From JBCCOW01 sp039025855 (GTDB taxonomy: Bacteria > Planctomycetota > Phycisphaerae > Phycisphaerales > Phycisphaeraceae): 59,669 bases of DNA. Of this stretch, positions 1 through 6,455 are shown piece by piece. The position numbers and the translations under genes were made by a program. The stretch's first letter is position 1; every line of letters begins with the position of its first letter. The notes beneath the pieces are model-generated. The model saw only the letters and a program-made list of their open reading frames with translations, had not been told where the DNA came from and ran no database searches. The DNA is taken from the NCBI GenBank assembly GCA_039025855.1, contig JBCCNL010000023.1, positions 1 through 59,669 on the forward strand, read 5' to 3'.

Positions 1-460
1 CACCCCCCCCACCCACCCACGTCACCCCCACCACCAACGTAAACGCCACCGCCCCCATCCGATCATCAAACACCGGCTCACTCGCCTCCGCCGGCAACAA
101 CGCCCGCGCATCATTGATCCGATCACGCACCTCCGAAAAAATCTGCACGTTCTCCCCCGCCGTCACCGCATCCTTCAACTCAATCGAGATCCGAGACACC
201 CCCGCCCGAGACGTCGAGTCGATCGTCTTGATGTCGTCCACCTCCCGGATCTCCCGCTCCAACACCTCCGTCACCAACGCCTCCACCCGCTCCGCCGAAC
301 TCCCCGGCAGCAGCGTCAACACCGAAGCCCCCCGCTGCACAATCCGCGGGTCCTCCTCCCTCGGCAAATTCAAAAACGCCGACCCCCCCGCCATCAACAC
401 CACCGCGATCGTCAACCACAGCAGATACCCGTTCCGATACATCCACACCGCCGGATTCAT
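1..460 (-). CDS. RND efflux transporter, inner-membrane pump (N-terminal 153 residues, runs off window)
   Basis: Proton-driven inner-membrane pump of an AcrB/MexB-type tripartite exporter. The reverse strand reads MNPAVWMYRNGYLLWLTIAV at its start, giving the typical short cytoplasmic N-terminus followed by the first membrane helix. Next comes 'NLPREEDPRIVQRGASVLT', which corresponds to the family's 'PxxExPxi' stretch at the start of the periplasmic porter domain. The frame stays open to the window edge, so most of the roughly 1000-residue protein is missing. Its ATG overlaps the TGA of the upstream adaptor gene (ATGA), implying translational coupling in a marR-adaptor-pump operon. The substrate cannot be told from this fragment. 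The family call is secure. Confidence 0.85.
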   Translation of the reverse strand, partial: MNPAVWMYRNGYLLWLTIAVVLMAGGSAFLNLPREEDPRIVQRGASVLTLLPGSSAERVEALVTEVLEREIREVDDIKTIDSTSRAGVSRISIELKDAVTAGENVQIFSEVRDRINDARALLPAEASEPVFDDRMGAVAFTLVVGVTWVGGGG

Positions 461-1797
461 TCCTCACCCCCGTCCCCACGACCTTCCACGTTTAGCCCGG
501 TCGCTTGCGACCGGTCCCCGCCACCATCTCCTCTTAGCGCCGTCGCTTGCGACGCCTCACCCCGCTCACGCACCCGCACCCCCAAGCCCGGCGACACCCG
601 CTGCAACCCATCCATCACCACCAACTCCCCCGCCCGCACCGACCCCCACACCCGCACCACCACGCCCCCACCCTGCCCAACCCGCTGATCCAACACCGCC
701 ACGTCCCGCCGGGCCAACCGATGCGTAGACCCATCGGCCGTGACCCCACCCAACAACAACGGCTCCGCCACATAGCACGCCCACAACCCCCGCACCCCCT
801 CCGTCAATGCCGACACCGGCACCGCCATGTTCATCTCCTCAACCTTCCGTCCCAACGTCAACACCACCAAATCCCCCTCACTCACCACCGGCAACACCCG
901 CGCACCACCGCTCCCCTCTCGTAGCGCCGTCGCTTGCGACGCCCTACCCGCCACCAACCCGCCACCACCCAACCGCGCATCCAACCGCAACAACACCTCC
1001 ACCGCCCGCGTCCGCGCCTCCCGCACGGGCAACACTGCAATCACCTCCGCTCCCACCTCACGCCCCCCCACCTCCACCTTATACCGCTGCCCCACCACCA
1101 ACTGCTCCGCCGCCTCACCCGCCACCCCCACCCGCGCCTCCGGCCCCACCGACTCCATCAACTCCAAAACCCCCTGCCCCGCCGACACCACCGCCCCTTC
1201 ATCAACCAAACGCCTCACCACCACCCCACCAAACCGCGCCTTCAGTTCCGACTTGTCGATGTCCGTCTGCACCCGATCCACCGCCGCCTGCGCCAGCGCC
1301 GTCGCCGCCACCGCCACCGCATACCCCTGCACCGCCTCGTCCCGCTCCTGCTCCGTTGCCCCTTTACGCGCAAACGCCTCCAACACCCGGTCCCGCACCA
1401 GCTTCGCCAACGCCTCCGACTCCGCCGCCTGCTTCACCGCCAGCTCCGCCTCCGTCTTCGCCGACACCAGCCGCGTCGTGTCCAGCCCCCCCAACGGCTC
1501 ACCCTCCACCACGCTCTGCCCCTCCCGCACCCCGATCCCCTCCACACGCCCCCCCAACTCAAACCCCAGACTGCTCCGCCGTGCCGCCTCCACCCGACCC
1601 GCATACCGCACCTCCACCGGATAGCTCCGCTCCACCACCGCACGCTCCACCGCCACCACCAACGCCGGCACCACCTCCCCCCGCACCGGCTCCTCCGCCT
1701 CCGCCGGCGCGCCCGGCCGCACCACCAACAACAACACCAACAACAACACCGCACCCACCCCAAACCCCACCCACCACCACTTCGCTCGTCCGCTCAT
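457..1797 (-). CDS. RND efflux periplasmic adaptor (membrane fusion protein)
   Basis: Bridges the RND pump to an outer-membrane channel. After 'MSGRAKWWW' there is one hydrophobic anchor (about residues 9-24). A lipoyl half-motif follows ('GRVEGIGVREGQSVVEGEPL'), then a helical hairpin, then the second lipoyl half ('ARFGGVVVRRLVDEGAVVSAGQ') and beta-barrel segments. The chosen ATG (1797) overlaps the marR stop as ATGA. An ATG nine bases earlier (1806) has a good AGGAGG nine bases upstream and is the main alternative. The protein contains three odd 'SQATALR/SQATGLN' segments, near residue 285 and in the last 35 residues. These are translated copies of a genomic palindromic repeat (see repeat entries), so the repeat has inserted in frame. 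Confidence 0.9.
   Translation of the reverse strand: MSGRAKWWWVGFGVGAVLLLVLLLVVRPGAPAEAEEPVRGEVVPALVVAVERAVVERSYPVEVRYAGRVEAARRSSLGFELGGRVEGIGVREGQSVVEGEPLGGLDTTRLVSAKTEAELAVKQAAESEALAKLVRDRVLEAFARKGATEQERDEAVQGYAVAVAATALAQAAVDRVQTDIDKSELKARFGGVVVRRLVDEGAVVSAGQGVLELMESVGPEARVGVAGEAAEQLVVGQRYKVEVGGREVGAEVIAVLPVREARTRAVEVLLRLDARLGGGGLVAGRASQATALREGSGGARVLPVVSEGDLVVLTLGRKVEEMNMAVPVSALTEGVRGLWACYVAEPLLLGGVTADGSTHRLARRDVAVLDQRVGQGGGVVVRVWGSVRAGELVVMDGLQRVSPGLGVRVRERGEASQATALRGDGGGDRSQATGLNVEGRGDGGEE
491..514 (+). repeat. TAGC-hairpin repeat copy in RND adaptor gene
   Basis: TTTAGC, then CCGGTCGC-TT-GCGACCGG, in the adaptor coding region (C-terminus); translated on the minus strand as 'RSQATGLN'. 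Confidence 0.75.
533..556 (+). repeat. TAGC-hairpin repeat copy in RND adaptor gene
   Basis: CTTAGC, then GCCGTCGC-TT-GCGACGCC (one mismatch); translated as 'ASQATALR'. Confidence 0.75.
920..943 (+). repeat. TAGC-hairpin repeat copy in RND adaptor gene
   Basis: CGTAGC, then GCCGTCGC-TT-GCGACGCC; identical core to 533-556 and translated as 'ASQATALREGS' in the middle of the adaptor. Confidence 0.75.
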
Positions 1798-2264
1798 TGA
1801 CGCCATTGCTCCAAACCTCCTGCCGTAATCGGGTCGCCCGTCGCCTTCCCCCATAGCCGCTCGATCACCCCCGACAACGCCTCGGCGTCCTCCTCCCCCA
1901 GCATCGCCCGCAGACGCTCCTGCGCCTCCGCCCAAGGCCCCTCACAATTCTTCAGCAGCCGCCGCCCCTTCGCCGTCAGCTTCAACACCGACCCCTCCGC
2001 GATCCACCCGTGCTCCCGCATCAACGGCAGCATCCGGCTCGCCGACGACCGATCCAGATGAATCACCCCGCACATCTTCGACGCCGTCGTCGGCTCCAGC
2101 CACGCGATCGCCGCCAACAGATTGAACTGCGGCACCGTCACCCCCAAAGGCCGCAACGCCTCCTCATAGATCGGCGTCACCACCCGAACCAGCAGCCGCA
2201 CCCGCAGCCCCAGACACACCGACCCCATCCCGTACGCCAGCTCTCGCGCCGTTTCACGATCCAT
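1794..2264 (-). CDS. MarR-family transcriptional regulator
   Basis: 156-residue winged-helix regulator. The core 'LGVTVPQFNLLAAIAWLEP', then 'TASKMCGVIHLDRSSASRML' (recognition helix) and 'LTAKGRRLL' (wing) is typical of MarR. It is the first gene of the operon encoding the RND adaptor and pump, so it most likely represses its own promoter and releases it on binding an exported compound (inference from family behaviour). The start at 2264 lies six bases after a TATACA box with no ribosome site, and an imperfect palindrome covers that box. The open frame extends upstream, but those codons are Cys/Arg-rich and unlike the family. The C-terminus overlaps the adaptor start by four bases. Confidence 0.88.
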   Translation of the reverse strand: MDRETARELAYGMGSVCLGLRVRLLVRVVTPIYEEALRPLGVTVPQFNLLAAIAWLEPTTASKMCGVIHLDRSSASRMLPLMREHGWIAEGSVLKLTAKGRRLLKNCEGPWAEAQERLRAMLGEEDAEALSGVIERLWGKATGDPITAGGLEQWRQ

Positions 2265-2270
2265 GCCTGT

Positions 2271-2300
2271 TGTATATGCAATGCATACACAATTGATCAA
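2271..2300 (-). promoter_or_regulatory. marR promoter with overlapping operator palindrome
   Basis: Read on the minus strand: TTGATC (2300-2295), 18 bp, TATACA (2276-2271), then six bases to the marR ATG. The imperfect inverted repeat TGTATATGCAATGCATACA (2271-2289) covers the -10 box, the expected place for autorepression by MarR. Boxes and palindrome are seen directly; protein binding is inferred. Confidence 0.5.
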
Positions 2301-2319
2301 GGCCAAACCCAAATTTTTT

Positions 2320-3333
2320 TTACCCCAGCCCCAACACACCCCGCAGCCACACGCACGCCGCCGGCACCGGATCACTCCCCCCGAGCGCCTCCCCCTCCGC
2401 GTAATGACCGTACCGCCGCACAAACAGCTCCCGCTCACAGCCCCCTCGCCGCAGCCCATTGAACACCGCAAACTGACCCGGCGGCGGCACCGCCGGATCG
2501 AACAGCGCCGCCCCCACCATCGTCGGCCGCATCATGTACCCCGCCGTCAACGCCGCGTCGAAGTACCGAAGCACCCCCACCACCTCGGGATGTCGCCCAT
2601 GATACATCCGTACCGCCTCCCCACTGCCCACGCACTCGCAACCCAGCCGGATCGGGTGATGCCCAAAGCTCGGCAGGTCCCAGAACGCCGCCGCAAACCG
2701 CTCATCCCACGGCACCCCGAGCGCCCCAATCCCCCCGCCAAAACTCCCGCCCCAATACAACAACCGATCCCGCACCCCCGGAAACACCTCCAATAACGCC
2801 GACGCCGACGCCCACACATCCGCCGCGTTCCCCCGGTGCACATATGTCTCCCGGCTCCCGATCCCGTGCAACACATGCCAACCCGCACTGCTCGGCAAGT
2901 CCCCCGCCGCCGACCGATCAAACCCCCGCAAACACGGCACCCAATACGCCACCGGCACCCCCCCGTCATCCAGCCCAAACACCTCCCCCGGCGGCTCCGA
3001 CCGCCCCCCATACCCGTGCGTCCACACCACCCCCACCACCGGCTCCTCTACCTCCGGCCACAACATCCACCCCCCTAAACGCCGCGTCCCCCGCTCCGCA
3101 TCCCACCCCACAAACCCCACCTCCGCTAACCGATACCCCGCCACCGAACACGCCACCTCCCGCACCACCGGCTCCGCCTCCACCCGCAACGCCGCTTCAT
3201 ACGTCCCCCGCCAGAACGCCTCCAGGTCTGCAGGCTCCCCACCCACCCCATCCCCCGGCGGCTCCACCACCCGCAACCCCACCGCGTCGTACCCATACGT
3301 CGGATCAAACGGAAACGGATGCTTTTCAGCCAT
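2320..3333 (-). CDS. Acetyl-xylan esterase / cephalosporin-C deacetylase family hydrolase
   Basis: 337-residue alpha/beta hydrolase close to the roughly 320-residue length of the AXE1 (carbohydrate esterase 7) family, which removes acetyl groups from xylo-oligosaccharides. The nucleophile elbow is 'GGSFGGG' (Ser about 197). The acid region is 'ALFDPAVPPPGQFAVFNGL' and the likely catalytic His is in 'RRYGHY' near the end. There is no signal peptide, so it probably acts in the cytoplasm on imported acetylated oligosaccharides. It is divergent from a xylulokinase gene 103 bp away, which supports a xylose/xylan role. The start has TAGAGT ending six bases upstream and no Shine-Dalgarno, so it is probably leaderless. 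Confidence 0.85.
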   Translation of the reverse strand: MAEKHPFPFDPTYGYDAVGLRVVEPPGDGVGGEPADLEAFWRGTYEAALRVEAEPVVREVACSVAGYRLAEVGFVGWDAERGTRRLGGWMLWPEVEEPVVGVVWTHGYGGRSEPPGEVFGLDDGGVPVAYWVPCLRGFDRSAAGDLPSSAGWHVLHGIGSRETYVHRGNAADVWASASALLEVFPGVRDRLLYWGGSFGGGIGALGVPWDERFAAAFWDLPSFGHHPIRLGCECVGSGEAVRMYHGRHPEVVGVLRYFDAALTAGYMMRPTMVGAALFDPAVPPPGQFAVFNGLRRGGCERELFVRRYGHYAEGEALGGSDPVPAACVWLRGVLGLG

Positions 3334-3345
3334 CCCCCAACTCTA
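3334..3345 (-). promoter_or_regulatory. -10 box for leaderless esterase gene
   Basis: TAGAGT (3345-3340) then six bases to the ATG at 3333; no ribosome site fits between. Confidence 0.4.
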
Positions 3346-3370
3346 ACGCTCTTCCCAAGACCCCACCCCC

Positions 3371-3396
3371 AATAGCCGGCGGTCGGCGACCGCCGG
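3371..3396 (+). repeat. TAGC-hairpin repeat copy
   Basis: AATAGC followed by a perfect 8-bp stem (CGGCGGTC/GACCGCCG) with a GGC loop, between the divergent esterase and xylulokinase genes. Confidence 0.6.
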
Positions 3397-3436
3397 TCGC
3401 GTTACCATCCCCTCCCCTCTCCATCGGAGCTTAAAC

Positions 3437-4993
3437 ATGCCCAACCACCCCCTCACCGGTCAAGAAATCCTCGCCATCGACGCCGGCACCCAGGGCGTCG
3501 CCCTCATCCTCTGGGACCCCCAATCCCGCTCCGTCCTCGGCGTCGGCGACCGCCCCTATCAGCACGACTACACCCCCGGCCTCCCCGACGGCCATCTCGA
3601 ACAACAAGCCCACTACTGGTCCGACGCCATCAAACTCGCCATGGCCGACCTCCGCGAAGACGTCCTCAAAAACACCGGCTCCACCATCAACGCCGTCGCC
3701 GCCATCGGCGTCACCGGCCACATGCACTGCATGGTCCGCAAAGACCGAAGCGGCCAAAAACCCTTCGGCTGCGACATGTGGAACGACCCTCGCGGCGTCT
3801 CCGAGTCCGAAGAACTCACCGCCCTCCTCGGCGAACACATCCCCGCCCGATGGACCGCCTGCCACATCCTCGCCCGCATGCGCTCCCACCCCGACGAATG
3901 GGCACAAGCCACCGGCGTCACCGTCACCTCCGGCTCCATCGTCCACGACCTCACCGGCCAGTGGGTCCTCGGCCCCGGCGACGCCTCCGGCATGTTCGGC
4001 TCCCTCGGACCCGACGGCCAGATCGACCGCGACAAACTCCGAAAAATCGACCACCTCACCAACAACCAATTCACCGCCCTCGAACAACTCGTCCCCCAAG
4101 TCATCCCCGCCGGCCAAATCGCCGGCACCCTCACCCCCGCCGGCAGCGAACTCCTCGGCGGCCTCCCCGTCGGCACCCCCGTCGCCCCCCCCGAAGGCGA
4201 CCAACAAGCCGTCCTCGTCGTCGCCGCCGTCGACGAACTCGAACTCGCCCTCTCCGCCGGCACCTCCTTCACCGGCAACCTCCCCTGCACCACCGACCTC
4301 AAAGCCACCGGCGAAGCCGTCAACGTCCTCGCCGCCCCCGACGGCAAAACCATGCTCATGGTCTGCTGCCGCTCCGGCACCGTCGCCTTCGCCCAATACG
4401 TCACCGGCCTCGCCAAACTCGCCAACCAACCCTTCGCCACCATCGCCGACGACCTCACCGACCTCGCCGCCGCCGCCACCCCCGACGCCGACGGCCCCCT
4501 CCTCTGGGGCTTCTTCCAGGGCGAAAACGTCACCGACCTCCCCCACGCCAAAGCCTCCCTCCAACACCTCGGCATCGACGCCATCGCCAACCCCGGCCTC
4601 CTCGCCTACCTCCTCCTCGAGTCCCCCTGCCTCACCCTCCGCTACGGCCTCGAACAGCTCAAACCCCACACCGGCTCCATCAAACGCGTCGTCATGACCG
4701 GCGGCGCCCTCAAATCCAAAGACGGCTTCGCCCCCCAGCTCTACGCCGACCTCCTCGGCGTCCCCATCCACGCCAACGCCGGCGACCAGGAAGGCTCCGC
4801 CAAAGGCGCCGCCCTCCTCGCCGCCTACACCGCCGCAGTTCAATCCAACGCCACCCCCACCCCACCCTCCTTCGCCGAATTCGCCAAATCCCAAACCGCC
4901 GAATCCACAGATATCTGGCAACCCAACATGGACCGCCACAAAGTCCTCAACCACCGCTACCAACGCTTCGCCGAAGGCGTCGCCCGCATGTAA
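3437..4993 (+). CDS. xylB: Xylulokinase (FGGY carbohydrate kinase)
   Basis: Phosphorylates D-xylulose with ATP to xylulose 5-phosphate for the pentose phosphate pathway. The 518 residues have the family layout: N-terminal phosphate-binding 'LAIDAGTQGVALILWD', 'IGVTGHMHCMV' (matching the xylulokinase SGQMHG region), 'CDMWNDPRG' (LWND region) and C-terminal 'RVVMTGGALKSKDGF' with 'GDQEGSAKGAALLAA'. The ATG is preceded by CGGAGC eight bases upstream. It is divergent from the acetyl-xylan esterase. Related FGGY kinases for other ketoses are hard to exclude by eye, but the motifs and the neighbour favour xylulose. Confidence 0.85.
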   Translation: MPNHPLTGQEILAIDAGTQGVALILWDPQSRSVLGVGDRPYQHDYTPGLPDGHLEQQAHYWSDAIKLAMADLREDVLKNTGSTINAVAAIGVTGHMHCMVRKDRSGQKPFGCDMWNDPRGVSESEELTALLGEHIPARWTACHILARMRSHPDEWAQATGVTVTSGSIVHDLTGQWVLGPGDASGMFGSLGPDGQIDRDKLRKIDHLTNNQFTALEQLVPQVIPAGQIAGTLTPAGSELLGGLPVGTPVAPPEGDQQAVLVVAAVDELELALSAGTSFTGNLPCTTDLKATGEAVNVLAAPDGKTMLMVCCRSGTVAFAQYVTGLAKLANQPFATIADDLTDLAAAATPDADGPLLWGFFQGENVTDLPHAKASLQHLGIDAIANPGLLAYLLLESPCLTLRYGLEQLKPHTGSIKRVVMTGGALKSKDGFAPQLYADLLGVPIHANAGDQEGSAKGAALLAAYTAAVQSNATPTPPSFAEFAKSQTAESTDIWQPNMDRHKVLNHRYQRFAEGVARM

Positions 4994-5000
4994 TCGCCGT

Positions 5001-5060
5001 GGCGCCGGATTTATCCGGTTGACAAGGCGATCAGTGGCTCTGGCCGGATAAATTCGGCCA
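5001..5060. repeat. Inverted-repeat element after xylB
   Basis: Two near-identical self-palindromic arms, CCGGATTTATCCGG (5005-5018) and CCGGATAAATTCGG (5044-5057), each the near reverse complement of the other, starting just after the xylB stop. It could fold as one long or two short hairpins and marks the border of the AT-rich island. It may act as a terminator, but there is no U-run. Confidence 0.5.
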
Positions 5061-5208
5061 TACGTTTTGATTAAACCAAAACTTACTACAGATCGTTATC
5101 ATTACTCTGGTATCTTTAATATTCTATTTTTAACGCATCGACCATCGCCAAGAGTTACCCAGTCTAGCTGAAGCTAGTCCCCCTGAGCACACCGTAGGAG
5201 TTTTGTAT

Positions 5209-5808
5209 ATGAGAGCCACACCATTTCTCATCGCCCTGATCTTAGTGCTTCAAGTACCGAGTCCAGCTACTTCTCAAGAAGTCCCCGAAAAGGGCTATGT
5301 GGAGCACCCAGGACTTTTCCGGTACTTGAAAGCAGACGCTGAAAAGACATATGAGTATCTATTGCAGGCAGGAAGCCCAGCGTTGTACTCATCAACGGGT
5401 GAATTACTGGAGCCTGCAGACAACGGCGGTAACGAAGAAGTATGGTCTTACGAATTAAGGCTGGCAAGGCTTCGATACGCACTCTACTACAGATGGTATG
5501 TCGATACGCGAGCGCAGTGGAATTCGTTGAGTGCCGAGCAACTTAATCTCCCCGATACAGTTCAAATGTCCGGAGAAGAAAGGCGGAAACGACTGCTAGG
5601 AAAAATGGACGAATTGCAATCAGTATTGCTTGAAATAACGAAACACCATGAATCATTACTCGATTTTCATGATGACGATAATGCCAAAGATTTTTCTAAT
5701 GCCAAAACTGAGCTATTTTCGCTCTACAGCAGTTTGAATACAAGATTGCCTTTAATGATGCTTGTCAGCAGTAAATTGGCTGCGGTTAAAAAAGGTGACG
5801 ATAATTAG
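5209..5808 (+). CDS. Unknown secreted protein in AT-rich island
   Basis: 199 residues, family not recognised. 'MRATPFLIALILVLQVPSPATS' is a clear Sec signal peptide with probable cleavage after 'ATS'. The mature part is charged and mostly helical: 'LRLARLRYALYYRWYVDTRAQW' and 'SGEERRKRLLGKMDELQSVLLEITKHHESLLDF' look amphipathic. The ATG at 5209 has GGAG eight bases upstream; an in-frame TTG six bases earlier is less likely. Base composition is clearly more AT-rich than the flanking genes. Palindromic elements lie on both sides (5001-5060 and 5872-5951), consistent with recent acquisition. It is a single-gene unit. Confidence 0.75.
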   Translation: MRATPFLIALILVLQVPSPATSQEVPEKGYVEHPGLFRYLKADAEKTYEYLLQAGSPALYSSTGELLEPADNGGNEEVWSYELRLARLRYALYYRWYVDTRAQWNSLSAEQLNLPDTVQMSGEERRKRLLGKMDELQSVLLEITKHHESLLDFHDDDNAKDFSNAKTELFSLYSSLNTRLPLMMLVSSKLAAVKKGDDN

Positions 5809-5871
5809 TCTTCTGCGAATCGTGCTTCTGTTTTAGAAGTAGCGGATGACTGCGCCATGAAGAGCCAGCAA

Positions 5872-5951
5872 GTAGGGTGGGGTAAGCCACGCGAACCCCA
5901 CCACGCCATGCCGCTCTCTTGGCGAAGTCACACAGACTCAATCTACCCTAC
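5872..5951. repeat. Palindromic repeat element (GTAGGGT...ACCCTAC)
   Basis: An 80-bp intergenic element with end repeats GTAGGGT (5872-5878) and ACCCTAC (5945-5951) and an inner hairpin GGTGGGGT / ACCCCACC (5876-5883 / 5895-5902). It lies between the AT-rich gene and the small membrane protein gene. It looks like a dispersed non-coding repeat, though no second copy is in this window. Confidence 0.5.
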
Positions 5952-5967
5952 GAACTGCAGCCGGTCG

Positions 5968-6288
5968 TTAGGCCCACTTGCGAGCGATCAAAAGCCCGCC
6001 CCCCACGACCAGCAAGATGACGGTCAGGACAATCGAACCCGCCTGAAACTTGGTGGCAGCGGAATGTGCTTCGAGAGCACCGGGTTCAACAGCGACGGCA
6101 TATCGTCCGGTCAAACTCCCCGATCGATCCGCCTCGGGCAGAGCGTCAGCGTGTTCCCCCTCTTCACCGATCAACCTGACGGCGACCGGCTCCGGATCAA
6201 AGACCGTTAAGCCAGCGATCCCGAGCAACACTCCGAGGAGCATTAACCCGCATCCAGACCAGAGCAATAAGCGCTTCAAGGTGGGCAT
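5968..6288 (-). CDS. Hypothetical two-helix membrane protein
   Basis: 106 residues, family not recognised. The N-terminal helix ('LLLWSGCGLMLLGVLLGIAGLTV') and C-terminal helix ('IVLTVILLVVGGGLLIARKWA') flank an acidic loop of about 50 residues ('GEEGEHADALPEADRSG...') expected on the outside. The stop comes directly after the second helix. No clear ribosome site or -10 box is seen before the ATG. It lies alone between the SulP gene (same strand, upstream) and the repeat element. Coding is judged from the clean membrane-protein pattern, absent in the overlapping frames. Confidence 0.6.
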   Translation of the reverse strand: MPTLKRLLLWSGCGLMLLGVLLGIAGLTVFDPEPVAVRLIGEEGEHADALPEADRSGSLTGRYAVAVEPGALEAHSAATKFQAGSIVLTVILLVVGGGLLIARKWA

Positions 6289-6455
6289 AACATCATTGGG
6301 CTCAGGTTCGGGCCGCCGGCAAGAGTGGGGGTACTACCAACAACCAGATTCTAATCGCGTACGTCGCCGGTCAACTGGCGAAGAAAGGGGGTCGGGAGTC
6401 ATCGATTCGGCACCCCACCCGACAAACCCCTTCTCTACGCCCTACGCCCTCTCAA

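Noticed and set aside
807..1856. Pro/Ala-rich plus-strand frame over the RND adaptor gene
   Set aside because: Low-complexity proline shadow; the minus-strand product has all adaptor features.
3431..4963. 510-residue minus-strand frame opposite xylB
   Set aside because: Composed almost only of Gly, Glu, Val, Asp and Ala, the mirror of GC-rich third positions in xylB.
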